Below the pieces are notes generated by a model that did no database searches, was not told the DNA's origin, and was given only the letters and a program-made list of their open reading frames with translations. Positions 8,523-18,440 of a DNA stretch of 64,000 bases are shown here, piece by piece. A program made the translations under genes and the position numbers. The DNA is from JAOTZA01 sp965224065. GTDB lineage: Bacteria; Acidobacteriota; Thermoanaerobaculia; Multivoradales; JAHEKO01. Within the stretch, counting starts at the first letter, position 1; every line of letters starts with the position of its first letter. Where the stretch lies: assembly GCA_965224065.1 (NCBI GenBank), contig CBDCYF010000005.1:744001-808000 (forward strand). Reading direction: 5' to 3'.

Positions 8523-9770
8523 TCACAGATCCGACGAAGCCGCGCGGTTCTTCAACGCGGTGTGGATGACGGTCTCCGAGGTCAAGGTCCGGTGGACCGG
8601 GCAACGGTCGGCTATCTCGAGGAGCCGTTCGACCTGTTCATCCGAGAGCGGGCCCTCGACCTCCAACTCGGCATCGATATGGTCCACCTTGCCCTCGGTG
8701 GAGGTGCACTCTTCGCAGTCCCGGGCGTGGATCTTCTCGTGGCGCAGTGTCACCGTGACGCGCTCGAGCGGCCACTTCTTGCGGTTGGCGTACATCCGCA
8801 GTGTCATCGACTTGCAAGCTCCGAGCGCGGCCAGCAGGAAGTCGTAGGGGTTGGGACCGGTGTCGGTGCCGCCGACGCGCACCGGCTCGTCGGCGGGAAG
8901 ACGGTGGCGGCCGGCCTCGACCAGGTTGGCAAAGCCCGTCGGGCCCGAAGAGACTCGGACCTCACCCGGCTCCAGATCAGTTTCCGCGGCCGTCACCGAC
9001 GTCTCCGTTGTCTTCGGCAGGTAGCGGCTCGCCCACGCGGCCAGCAACCGGCCGACAAAACGCCCGTCCTCCTCGCGCTCGAGCAGCAGATGGTCTGCGC
9101 CGTCGAGCGAGACAAAGCTCTTGGGGTGGTGGGCCGCGTCGTAGATCTTGCGCGCATGGTCGATGCCGACGACTCGATCCTGGGGCGAATGCAGGATCAA
9201 CAACGGCCGTCCCATGGTGGCGACGCGCGCGAGCAACCTCTGGCTGCCGAGGTCTTCGAGCAGCCGCTGCCGCACCCGGAACGGCCGTCCCGCGAGACGC
9301 ACCTCGGCCTCTCCTTCCGACTCGAGCTCCGGCGCCCGCTCCAGGATCTGCTCTCGCAGATGACCGGTATCGCTCGGCGCCCCCAGCGTCGCCACCGCCG
9401 CGACTTCGGGGATCTCCGCCGCTACCGACAGGACGGCGGCTCCCCCCAGGCTGTGGCCGATCAGCAGGTCGGGCGCCCGATGCTCGCGGCGCAGGTAGTC
9501 CGCTGCCGCCAGCAGGTCATCGAGGTTCGATGAGAAATCGGTATCGGCGAAATCCCCTTCGCTCTCCCCCAACCCGGTGAAGTCGAACCGCAGCACCGCA
9601 AACCCTTCGCCGACCAACGCGCGGGTGATCCGCACTACCGCCTTGAGATCCTTCGAACAGGTAAAGCAATGCGCGAACAGGGCCATGCCCCGGACTGTGG
9701 CCTCGGGTCCTTCCAGACGAGCCGCCAGCAGGCCGCCGCTTCCTTCGAATCGAACTCTCTGTGCCGGCAG
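8523..9770 (-). CDS. Bifunctional alpha/beta hydrolase - OsmC family protein
   Basis: A 415-residue fusion. Residues 1-255 are an alpha/beta hydrolase: ALFAHCFTCSKD, the elbow IGHSLGGAAVL with its nucleophile Ser, an acid in SPQDRVVG and a His in DGADHLLL. Residues 270-410 are an OsmC/Ohr-type domain with LGACKSMTLRMYA and DRCPVHRTL, which carry the two redox cysteines that reduce organic hydroperoxides. The first in-frame Met (9686) would cut off the family's conserved N-terminal strands. Between the in-frame stop at 9807 and that Met there is no ATG, GTG or TTG, but a CTG at 9770 follows GGGAGGAG and begins PAQRVRFEGSGGLLAARL, which matches family N-termini. I therefore choose CTG. It converges on the patatin gene. 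Confidence 0.85.
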   Translation of the reverse strand: MPAQRVRFEGSGGLLAARLEGPEATVRGMALFAHCFTCSKDLKAVVRITRALVGEGFAVLRFDFTGLGESEGDFADTDFSSNLDDLLAAADYLRREHRAPDLLIGHSLGGAAVLSVAAEIPEVAAVATLGAPSDTGHLREQILERAPELESEGEAEVRLAGRPFRVRQRLLEDLGSQRLLARVATMGRPLLILHSPQDRVVGIDHARKIYDAAHHPKSFVSLDGADHLLLEREEDGRFVGRLLAAWASRYLPKTTETSVTAAETDLEPGEVRVSSGPTGFANLVEAGRHRLPADEPVRVGGTDTGPNPYDFLLAALGACKSMTLRMYANRKKWPLERVTVTLRHEKIHARDCEECTSTEGKVDHIDAELEVEGPLSDEQVERLLEIADRCPVHRTLTSETVIHTALKNRAASSDL

Positions 9771-9879
9771 CTTCTCCTCCCTTGCCAGTGTTCTCCGCCG
9801 GTTTTCTCATCGTAGACTAGCAGCCCATGGCGAATGTCGAGACGGCCGCGCGACGAGATCCGGCGAGGAGAGGTCGAGT

Positions 9880-10971
9880 TTGAGCTCGGCCATCCTGTTC
9901 ACCGGCTTCCCCGGGTTTCTGGGATCGGAGCTTCTGCCCCGCGTGCTCGGAAGAGCCGAGGGGGCCCGAGCGGTGTGTATCGTGCAAGACAAATTCTCAG
10001 GCCTCGCGCAGGCACGCCTCGAGCAACTCGAAAACCAACACCCGGAGGTAACCGGGCGGATCGAGCTGGTCTCGGGCGACATCACGCTGCCCGATCTGGG
10101 GCTCGAGGCCCCCGGCGACCTGCTGGCCGACACTGTGGAGATCTTTCACCTCGCGGCGGTCTACGACCTGATGGTGAAGCGCGACGTCGGCGTTGCGGTC
10201 AACCTGGAAGGCACCCAGAATGTGCTCGACTTTGCGCAGGAGTGCCCGGCGCTCGAGCGCCTCCACTATGTGAGCACCTGTTATGTCAGCGGCCGCTACG
10301 CCGGCATCTACACCGAGGACGATCTCGACAAGGGCCAGGAGTTCAACAACTACTACGAAGAGACCAAGTTCCTCGCCGAGGTCGAAGTGCAGGCGCGGAT
10401 GGCGGAAGGACTGCCGGCAACGATCTACCGGCCGCCCATCGTGGTCGGCGACAGCTCGACCGGGGCAACTCAGAAATATGACGGCCCCTACTTCATCATC
10501 CGCTGGCTTCTGCGCCAGCCCGGTGTCGCGGTGCTGCCGACCGTCGGTGACCCCGAGACCGTGCGGGTCAACCTGGTGCCGCGCGATTTCGTCGTCGACG
10601 CCATCGCCTACTTGAGCGGTATCGAGGCGTCACTCGGTTGCGTCTACCAGCTCGCCGATCCGCGGCCGTTGACCGTCGCCGCCCTGGTGGACGCGGTCGC
10701 CCGCGAGACCGGGCGCAAGGTCGTGCGGGTGCCCCTGCCGCGGCTCGCCGCCAAGGCGGCACTGGACCACGTACCGGGGGTCTACCGGACGATGCAGATC
10801 CCCTCGGCGGCGATCGACTACTTTGTCCACCCCACCCACTACACCAACACCAACACCGCTCGCGATCTCGCGGGCTCCGGCATCTCGGCGCCCCCCTTGG
10901 AGAGCTACCTGGACCGGCTGGTGGACTTTGTACGCCAAAACCCCGAGATCAGCTCGGCGGCGATGGTGTAG
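9880..10971 (+). CDS. Extended SDR-family NAD(P)-dependent oxidoreductase (thioester-reductase-like)
   Basis: A 363-residue Rossmann-fold protein. The nucleotide-binding loop is TGFPGFLGSELL at residues 8-19, as in the male-sterility/thioester-reductase branch (NAD_binding_4), and FHLAAVYDL, VSTCYVSG and NYYEETKF (the catalytic Tyr-x-x-x-Lys) follow in order. Such enzymes reduce fatty acyl thioesters or modify sugars and sterols; the substrate cannot be read from sequence. The C-terminal 80 residues fit a substrate-binding lobe. The longer frame upstream is not coding: a TTG at 9880, preceded by GAGGAGAGG, is the natural start just before the Rossmann fold. It is divergent from the hydrolase-OsmC gene with about 109 bases between. 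Confidence 0.85.
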   Translation: MSSAILFTGFPGFLGSELLPRVLGRAEGARAVCIVQDKFSGLAQARLEQLENQHPEVTGRIELVSGDITLPDLGLEAPGDLLADTVEIFHLAAVYDLMVKRDVGVAVNLEGTQNVLDFAQECPALERLHYVSTCYVSGRYAGIYTEDDLDKGQEFNNYYEETKFLAEVEVQARMAEGLPATIYRPPIVVGDSSTGATQKYDGPYFIIRWLLRQPGVAVLPTVGDPETVRVNLVPRDFVVDAIAYLSGIEASLGCVYQLADPRPLTVAALVDAVARETGRKVVRVPLPRLAAKAALDHVPGVYRTMQIPSAAIDYFVHPTHYTNTNTARDLAGSGISAPPLESYLDRLVDFVRQNPEISSAAMV

Positions 10972-10981
10972 CAACCCCTGC

Positions 10982-11224
10982 TCAGGCTAGAGGCCGAACC
11001 TCCACCGCCGGTTCCCACCAGGGCTGGCCTGCGGCGAAACGGTCTCCCTCGTGGCTGCAGGGAGACGGCACGTGGTCGCGGCCAAACATCGGCTTGCCGG
11101 CGTGGCGGGTGGCGTGCAGCGGGTAGATCCCGCAGCAGACCTTGCAGAACCGCCCGCCGATCCGGCCACGTCGATCCTCGGCCAGGCGGCTCAGTGGGGC
11201 GAGCTGTCGCTGCCGGTAGGCCAC
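10982..11224 (-). CDS. Small Cys/His-rich protein, possible metal-binding
   Basis: An 80-residue protein without a name. It begins at GTG 11224, six bases after the ndk stop, with GAGG overlapping that stop as a ribosome binding site, so translation is probably coupled to ndk. Cys27-x2-Cys30-Cys31, His37, His41, His51, Cys56 and His58 could form a zinc or Fe-S site, and the C-terminal QPWWEPAVEV is a compact aromatic/acidic tail. Composition is unlike an antisense shadow, because the SDR on the other strand ends before it. I recognise no function. The main doubt is whether it is translated at all. Confidence 0.6.
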   Translation of the reverse strand: MAYRQRQLAPLSRLAEDRRGRIGGRFCKVCCGIYPLHATRHAGKPMFGRDHVPSPCSHEGDRFAAGQPWWEPAVEVRPLA

Positions 11225-11230
11225 GGTGCC

Positions 11231-11647
11231 TCAGCCGATGCGGTCGGCGCGGGAGAAAAAGAAGGCCAGCTCGATGGCCGCGTTCTCGGGCGAGTCGCTG
11301 CCGTGGATGGCGTTGCGCTCGATGGATGAGCCGTAGAGCGCCCGCACCGTCCCCGGCGCTGCCTCCTCGGGATTGGTGGCACCCATGACTTCCCGCAGGT
11401 AGGTCACGGCGTCGTCCCGCTCGAGTGCCACGGGCACCACGGGGCCTTCGGTCATAAACGCCACCAGGCTCGAATAGAAAGGCTTGTCCCGGTGCACTTC
11501 ATAAAACGCTTGGGCCTGGGCTTCGCTCAGGTGGAGCTTGCGGATCGCCACCACCCGGAATCCCTCGGCTTCGAGATGGGCCAGCACCTTGCCACTGTTG
11601 CCCGCGGCAACGGTGTCGGGCTTGAGAATCGCCAGGGTCTGTTGCAT
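11231..11647 (-). CDS. ndk: Nucleoside diphosphate kinase
   Basis: This enzyme moves the gamma phosphate from ATP to other NDPs through a phospho-histidine and keeps (d)NTP pools balanced in the cytoplasm. The 138 residues match the family length. TLAILKPDTV with Lys9, the Kpn-loop region, GATNPEEAAPGTVR and the active-site NAIHGSDS with His115 are all present. It lies 35 bases behind the S51-like gene and in the same run as sucCD. Succinyl-CoA synthetase makes ATP or GTP, so Ndk downstream is functionally sensible. The ATG start gives the exact family N-terminus. Confidence 0.97.
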   Translation of the reverse strand: MQQTLAILKPDTVAAGNSGKVLAHLEAEGFRVVAIRKLHLSEAQAQAFYEVHRDKPFYSSLVAFMTEGPVVPVALERDDAVTYLREVMGATNPEEAAPGTVRALYGSSIERNAIHGSDSPENAAIELAFFFSRADRIG

Positions 11648-11682
11648 GAATCGGTGTCTCCTTGTCTCTTTTGCTGAGAATC

Positions 11683-12438
11683 TTAATCGCTGTCGGTCGC
11701 CGCCGAAACGGATCCCGGCGTGTCGGTACTCGTGGTCTCGGACATTTCGACGGTTGCCTGTGGGATGTCTCGGGCGAGTGTCAGGTCGGCTTCCGGTCCT
11801 TGTAGCTCAAGGACCGGCCCCACCGCCGACGGGTCTCCACCGGGCCGGAAGAACAGTGCCGAGCCCGCGGGCAGGCCCAGCCCCCGGTCGATGCCGGGCT
11901 CCTCTAGGAGCCGCCGCAGCCGGCGGTCGTGAGCGGGATCGAAGTTGGCTTCGATCGCCGTTTTGTCGAGCCAGCCAAAGCCCTCGATCATCCGGTCTCC
12001 ACGCAGGCTCCGGGTGACCGCGCCAAAGGCCTGGGCGGCTGCGGCGATCGCGACGATGACTCCACCCGTGCGCAACCGATCTTCGAGCGCGGCAAGAGCC
12101 GGCGAGCCGGTAAAGGCTTCGATGAGCTGGTCGGCGATCCCGCCGCCGATGTAGACCGCCGCGCACTCGCCGATCCTGGCCGCGTTCTTGCCGCGTCGCG
12201 CGTCTCGTTGGCGGTAGATCGGCAGCATCTCGACCCGCCGCTCGAAGGCCGCGTCGAGATAGGTGGCGAAGTGCTCGGCGTATTCGCTCGAGCCGCTGGC
12301 GGCGGGAACAAACCCGACCGGGCCCTCCTCGGCCCGCTCCTCCCACAGCCCATCGACCAGCGCGGTGTCACCAAAGCTGAACTCGCCACCGCCGATCAGC
12401 GCCAGCGTACCCTCCCCGGGCAGCCCGTTCTTCAACAT
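11683..12438 (-). CDS. Peptidase S51 / cyanophycinase-like protein lacking the catalytic serine
   Basis: A 251-residue protein of the class I glutamine-amidotransferase-like fold used by dipeptidase E and cyanophycinase. TLALIGGGEFSFGDT at the N-terminus, VGFVPAASGSSEYAEHF and AAVYIGGGIADQLIEAF fit that family. Active members have the nucleophile in a Gly-x-Ser-Ala-Gly-Ala-type loop; here the equivalent stretch reads VIVAIAAAAQAFGAV with no Ser, so peptidase activity is doubtful. The start is ATG 12438, four bases after the sucD stop; the longer frame runs back into sucD and is rejected. Tight linkage to sucCD and ndk suggests co-expression. The last 20 residues are Thr/Ser/Asp-rich and look disordered. 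Confidence 0.7.
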   Translation of the reverse strand: MLKNGLPGEGTLALIGGGEFSFGDTALVDGLWEERAEEGPVGFVPAASGSSEYAEHFATYLDAAFERRVEMLPIYRQRDARRGKNAARIGECAAVYIGGGIADQLIEAFTGSPALAALEDRLRTGGVIVAIAAAAQAFGAVTRSLRGDRMIEGFGWLDKTAIEANFDPAHDRRLRRLLEEPGIDRGLGLPAGSALFFRPGGDPSAVGPVLELQGPEADLTLARDIPQATVEMSETTSTDTPGSVSAATDSD

Positions 12439-12442
12439 GGAG

Positions 12443-13309
12443 CTACAGCAGTTTGGCGACCGTCGAGCCGATCTCCGCGGGAGACTCGGCCACCCGGATC
12501 CCAGTCGCGGTGAGGGCCTCGATCTTGGCCTCGGCGGTGCCCTTGCCCCCGGAGACGATGGCGCCGGCATGGCCCATGCGGCGGCCCGGCGGGGCGGTGC
12601 GACCGGCGATAAAGCCCACCACCGGCCGGTCGAAGTGCTCCGCCACCCAGGCCGCCGCCTCCTCCTCTGCGATGCCGCCGATCTCGCCGATCAGCACCAC
12701 CGCCTCGGTCGCGGGATCTTCCTTGAAGGCGCTCAGCACATCGATAAAGCTGGTGCCATTGATGGGGTCACCGCCGATACCGACGCAAGTCGTCTGCCCC
12801 AGCTCCAGGTTGGTCAGTTGCCACACCGCTTCATAGGTCAGGGTCCCCGAGCGGCTGATCACCCCGACCCGCCCCTGCCGGTGGATGTGACCGGGCATGA
12901 TCCCGATCTTGGCCAGCCCCGGTGAGATGACACCAGGACAGTTGGGACCGATCAGGCGCGTGGGGTGATCGCGCAGAAATGTCTTCACCCGCATCATGTC
13001 GGCCACCGGGACGCCTTCGGTGATGCACACCACAAGCTCGATCCCGGCGGCCGCAGCCTCCATCACGGCGTCGGCGGCAAAGGGCGGTGGTACAAAGATC
13101 ATCGAGGCGTTGCACCCGGTCTCGGCCCGGGCCTCCTCGACGCTGTCGAAGACCGGGATGCCGTCGACCGACTGGCCGCCCTTGCCCGGGGTTACGCCGG
13201 CCACCACGCGGGTCCCGTACTCGCGGCAGCCCCGCGCGTGAAACTCACCCTCATTGCCCGTGATGCCCTGCACCAGAAGACGCGTGTCGTCGTTGACCCA
13301 GATCGCCAT
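12443..13309 (-). CDS. sucD: Succinyl-CoA synthetase alpha subunit
   Basis: The alpha subunit of succinyl-CoA ligase, which makes ATP or GTP from succinyl-CoA in the TCA cycle. The 288 residues match the family. The CoA-binding Rossmann part has LVQGITGNEGEFH and GVTPGKGGQ, GPNCPGVISPG follows in the middle, and MGHAGAIVSGGKGTA holds the phosphorylated His at about 247. It lies 30 bases behind sucC. Nucleotide choice is set by the beta subunit. Confidence 0.97.
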   Translation of the reverse strand: MAIWVNDDTRLLVQGITGNEGEFHARGCREYGTRVVAGVTPGKGGQSVDGIPVFDSVEEARAETGCNASMIFVPPPFAADAVMEAAAAGIELVVCITEGVPVADMMRVKTFLRDHPTRLIGPNCPGVISPGLAKIGIMPGHIHRQGRVGVISRSGTLTYEAVWQLTNLELGQTTCVGIGGDPINGTSFIDVLSAFKEDPATEAVVLIGEIGGIAEEEAAAWVAEHFDRPVVGFIAGRTAPPGRRMGHAGAIVSGGKGTAEAKIEALTATGIRVAESPAEIGSTVAKLL

Positions 13310-13339
13310 GAGTTTGTCTCCGCCGTTTGCTTCGGTCGC

Positions 13340-14509
13340 TCAGGCCGCCTCGCGCGCCGCCGCCACCACCTTCTCCGCCGCGTCGGCCATGTGGGTGGCG
13401 ACGAGGAAATCAAAGTCCGCGTCGTGGAGGATCTGACGGCCCAGCTCGACGTTGGTTCCCTCCAGCCGCACCACGACCGGCACCCGGACCTCGCCCAGCT
13501 CCTCGATCGCCGCGACCACGCCCCCGGCGATCCGGTCGGTGCGGGCGATGCCGCCAAAGATGTTGATAAGCACCGCCCTGACATTGGGATCCGAGACCAG
13601 AAGGCGGAACGCGTTCTTGACCGCCTCTTGGCTGGCCGAGCCGCCGACGTCGAGAAAATTGGCCGGCTCGGAGCCAAAGAGCTTGATGATGTCCATGGTC
13701 GACATGGCGAGGCCGGCCCCGTTGACCATGCAGCCGATCTCGCCGTCGAGCTTGATGTAGTTGAGACCGAATTCGGACGCTTCGACTTCGAGCGGGTCCT
13801 CTTCATCGCGGTCCCGCATCTCGCCGATGTCAGCGTGACGAAAGAGCGCGTTGTCGTCGAATGACATCTTGGCGTCGAGTGCCAGCACATCCCCTTCACC
13901 GGTCACCAGGAGCGGGTTGATCTCCACCAGCGAGGCGTCGGTATCGAGATAGGCCCTGACCAAGGCGGTCACCAGTTTGGCCGCCTGTTTGGCGGTTCCT
14001 CCCTTGAGACCGAGGCGGCGTGCCACCCGCCGGGCCTCAAACGGCTGGATTCCCAGGTGCGGGTCGATCCACTGTTTGACGATCGCCTCCGGGGTCTTCT
14101 CGGCCACCTCCTCGATGTCCATGCCGCCGGCCGCCGAGCCCATCACCAGCGGCCGTCCGACCTCGCGGTCGAGCAGGACGCTCAGATAGAGCTCCGAAGC
14201 GATGTCGAGCGCCTCTTCAATCAACACCCGGCGAACCTGCTGACCCTCCGGCCCGGTCTGTTTGGTCACCAGCTGCATTCCCAGGATCGCCCCGGCCGCG
14301 GCCACCGCCTCTTGTGACGAGCCGGCGAGCTTGACGCCGCCCCCCTTGCCGCGCCCACCGGCGTGGATCTGCGCCTTGACCACACAACGCCCGCCCCACT
14401 CTTCGCAGATAGCGGCGGCCTCGGAGGCCTCCGAAGTCACCCGGCCGCGGGGTGTCGCGACCCCGTATCGACGCAGGATCTCCTTGGCCTGATACTCGTG
14501 AATCTTCAC
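13340..14509 (-). CDS. sucC: Succinyl-CoA synthetase beta subunit
   Basis: The ATP-grasp subunit of succinyl-CoA ligase. I choose the GTG at 14509 (VKIHEYQAKEIL), which has AGGAGG at the right distance and gives 389 residues, as in other SucC. Recognisable segments are KAQIHAGGRGKGGGVKLA in the ATP-grasp domain, EINPLLVTGEGDVLALDAK for metal binding, and the C-terminal NIFGGIARTDRIAGG for phosphate and alpha-subunit contact. It forms an alpha2beta2 or alpha-beta enzyme with the sucD product. The gene follows the SpoIIE-type phosphatase gene after 59 bases. Confidence 0.97.
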   Translation of the reverse strand: MKIHEYQAKEILRRYGVATPRGRVTSEASEAAAICEEWGGRCVVKAQIHAGGRGKGGGVKLAGSSQEAVAAAGAILGMQLVTKQTGPEGQQVRRVLIEEALDIASELYLSVLLDREVGRPLVMGSAAGGMDIEEVAEKTPEAIVKQWIDPHLGIQPFEARRVARRLGLKGGTAKQAAKLVTALVRAYLDTDASLVEINPLLVTGEGDVLALDAKMSFDDNALFRHADIGEMRDRDEEDPLEVEASEFGLNYIKLDGEIGCMVNGAGLAMSTMDIIKLFGSEPANFLDVGGSASQEAVKNAFRLLVSDPNVRAVLINIFGGIARTDRIAGGVVAAIEELGEVRVPVVVRLEGTNVELGRQILHDADFDFLVATHMADAAEKVVAAAREAA

Positions 14510-14568
14510 CGGCTGCCTCCTGGATGGGCGAGCGGCGGACGGGGCCGCTCGGAAGAAGGCGCAGTGTA

Positions 14569-17004
14569 TCAGGGCAGCCGAAGCACGAGGAGCGTTAGAT
14601 CGTCCTCGCGTGGCACCGGGCCGGTGAACTCGTCGAGGTCGTCGAGCACTCCCTGCCGGAGCGCCCCAACCGAGCTCCGCCCGTGGCGCCACAGGCTCGT
14701 TTCCAGGCGCTCGAAGCCGTAGAGATCATCGCTCCCCTGCCTGCGGGCCTCGACCACTCCGTCGCTGAACAAAAACAGCGAGTCGCCCGGCGCGAGCTGC
14801 GAGCTCCGAACACGGACGCTCAAGTTCTCTCGCACGCCGAGCGGGTAAGAGATCGACTCCAGTGCCTCGACCTCTCCACTCGAGTCGATCCGGTAGGGAA
14901 ACAGATGGCCCGCGCTGGCGTACGCCAGCCGTCGCTCTCGCGGGTCGACGAGCGCGTAGCAAAGGGTCGCCAGCAACCTCTTGCGGGCGCTCTGGTAGAC
15001 CATCCGGTTGAGGGTCGCGAACACCGCCTCGACCTCGGGGTCAAAGGTCACCTGGACCGCCAGGGCGGACTTGGCCATCGACATCACCAGCCCGCTCGAG
15101 ACCCCGTGGCCCGCCACGTCCCCGACCGCCACCGCCAGCCGTCCGTCCTCGAGCGCCAGGACGTCATAGAAGTCCCCGCCGACCTCGGTGGCCGGCAGAT
15201 AGGCGTGGGCCATCTCGACCCCGTTGAGCTCGGGCGGAAGCTCCGGCAAAATCGAGCTCTGGATCCGGCGGGCCGTTTCCAGCTCGACTTTCTGGCGCTC
15301 GCGCTCTGCGATCCGGCGGACGTGCGGAGGGACGTCCTCGTAGCGGTAGAAAAACTCGCGCTCGCTCCAAAGGTAGCGCGCGCTGACGAGCAGCGGGGAA
15401 AGCACGGCCAGGAAGGCCAGCCCGGCCTGGAACTGGAGCCAGGGCTCGGCGGCGGCGAGAAATGGACCGGCCCCGGTCACGACCGAGGCAGTGACGCCCG
15501 CTAGCACGGAGCTCCAGATCCCGTAACGCAGAAAGAGGGTGACCAAGACGATCGGCCCAATCAGCCAAAAGAGCGGTGCCCAAGTCATCGGAAAAACCTG
15601 GATCAACGGGAAGAAAAGTGCCGCCGAAGCCAGCACTCCCGTTGCGCCGCCCGCCCAGGTACCCAGCCGGCGGACCGCCGACGAGGTCAAAAACAGCCTC
15701 GCGAAAAGACCCGTGTAGAGGCCGTAGGAGATTGCCGCGGCGAGCAGCGGGACGGCAAACCACGAGGCGCTCTCCCACCAAGGCCCAAACAGCAACGACG
15801 TCGACGCCCAGATGCCCCAGCGACGCGCCACAAACGCGCCCGACCACAGTATGGCGACCGCGATCAAGCCCCCCGAGACGCCGCGGAGCGACGCGCGGGC
15901 AAAGGTCGAGTTGAGCCAGTCGCCCTGGAACAAGGCGTCGAATGCCGCCAGTTTCGAGCTCCACTTCCCGCGGCACAGAGACTCCCCGACCGACCAGCTC
16001 AGAAAGGACAGCAAGGCCATCGGCACAAAATAAAGGACCACCAGTTGGCTGCGCACCACCCAGGTGACCTGCGGCCGGGTCAACAGCCCAAACGACCATC
16101 CCGCACTCGCCGCCCGTCCGCAAATGGCGACCAGCAACAAACCGCAAAAGAGCACCAGCGCCAGAATCCGTAGCCCTCTTCCGATTCCGATCTCACCCCG
16201 GTGATAGCGGCGCACAAAAGGCACCGCCACAAAGGGCACCAGCAGCACGGCGACAAAGATCCAAAGCTGCTGCAACAGGACAACCGGTTGATAGGCGGCT
16301 TGCAACGCCGCCGGATCGGGGTCGTCGAAGAACAGCTCGTAGCCGGCGATCTGGTCGCCGGCAAACCGCACCGTCACTCCGTGCGACGTGGTCTCCCCCA
16401 TCGGCGAGTCCGAGCGACGGTAGCGCAGGGACAGATCGGTTCGGGCCTGGAGCTGGCGACGCCGAATCTCCGGGTCTTGGAAGCTCTCCAGATCGAAACC
16501 GGCCCGCTTCAGAAAACGGTCGGCCAGCTCTCGCGCGCGGTCGTCTTCCAGCTCTTCCCGCTCGGCATCGGGCGGCACGCGCATCAGGAGCTCGGTGACC
16601 TCCCGATTGACCCCCACCCGGGCCCGGTGGGTCCATTCGGTGGACGGCTTCCCGCGCTCGTAGACCCGAACCTCCCACGCCAGCAGGTCCCGCCCGAGCG
16701 AGGTCCCGCGTACGCGATCCGGGCCGGCGATATCGGAGGCCTGTTGAAGCCGTGCCTCGCGAACCATCGAACCGTCGAGAACCGAGAGAACGTACGGACG
16801 GGCCGGCAGGTCCCCCAGGTCCGAGAGACGCTCGAGGGCGATCGCCTCCGCCTCGACCTTGTCCACCTGCCAATCGCGGGGGAACAGAGGATACGCTCGA
16901 GGGAACGCCCACGCCGCGACGACCGCCGCGACAACGCCGGCGGCCATCCAGCCAAAATCACGGCGTCGGTTTCCTGCGAGTCGCCGATCCATCACACGCT
17001 GCAC
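14569..17004 (-). CDS. Membrane-anchored SpoIIE/RsbU-type PP2C serine phosphatase
   Basis: An 811-residue sensor-like phosphatase. After one membrane segment (about 18-36) comes an extracytoplasmic region of about 220 residues, then a block of roughly eight membrane segments (about 240-555). A linker helix with ETARRIQSSILPELPP leads into the PP2C domain of the SpoIIE/RsbU class (about 600-811): EVGGDFYDVLAL and VAVGDVAGHGVSSGLVMS carry the metal-binding aspartates, SAGHLFPY and LFLFSDGVVEA follow, and it ends with REDDLTLLVLRL. Family members dephosphorylate anti-sigma-factor antagonists, so partner switching is the expected role; no antagonist or anti-sigma gene lies nearby. A GTG at 17004 is used; ATG 16992 is an alternative. 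Sitting between icd and sucC is unusual. Confidence 0.88.
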   Translation of the reverse strand: MQRVMDRRLAGNRRRDFGWMAAGVVAAVVAAWAFPRAYPLFPRDWQVDKVEAEAIALERLSDLGDLPARPYVLSVLDGSMVREARLQQASDIAGPDRVRGTSLGRDLLAWEVRVYERGKPSTEWTHRARVGVNREVTELLMRVPPDAEREELEDDRARELADRFLKRAGFDLESFQDPEIRRRQLQARTDLSLRYRRSDSPMGETTSHGVTVRFAGDQIAGYELFFDDPDPAALQAAYQPVVLLQQLWIFVAVLLVPFVAVPFVRRYHRGEIGIGRGLRILALVLFCGLLLVAICGRAASAGWSFGLLTRPQVTWVVRSQLVVLYFVPMALLSFLSWSVGESLCRGKWSSKLAAFDALFQGDWLNSTFARASLRGVSGGLIAVAILWSGAFVARRWGIWASTSLLFGPWWESASWFAVPLLAAAISYGLYTGLFARLFLTSSAVRRLGTWAGGATGVLASAALFFPLIQVFPMTWAPLFWLIGPIVLVTLFLRYGIWSSVLAGVTASVVTGAGPFLAAAEPWLQFQAGLAFLAVLSPLLVSARYLWSEREFFYRYEDVPPHVRRIAERERQKVELETARRIQSSILPELPPELNGVEMAHAYLPATEVGGDFYDVLALEDGRLAVAVGDVAGHGVSSGLVMSMAKSALAVQVTFDPEVEAVFATLNRMVYQSARKRLLATLCYALVDPRERRLAYASAGHLFPYRIDSSGEVEALESISYPLGVRENLSVRVRSSQLAPGDSLFLFSDGVVEARRQGSDDLYGFERLETSLWRHGRSSVGALRQGVLDDLDEFTGPVPREDDLTLLVLRLP

Positions 17005-17070
17005 TGGATACGGCGCCTGTGAAGCGATGTTGCGCTATTTGCCGAGGCTGCTGGGGGCTGCCGGGGCCTA

Positions 17071-18318
<1,248 letters not shown>

Positions 18319-18440
18319 GCGTGGTTCTCCTCCTCCAGTGCAGCCTCGCCCAGGGCTTTTTTGATGGGGCACTTGGAAGAAACGGATCGGTACGTTACCA
18401 CAGCAAAAGCGTGCTAGATTGCGTCCCCCAAGTAACTCAG

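Noticed and set aside
18319..18440. Divergent icd/cdd promoter pair
   Set aside because: Only a weak TAGATT at 18415 for cdd; no convincing -35 and nothing clear for icd, so no promoter is annotated.
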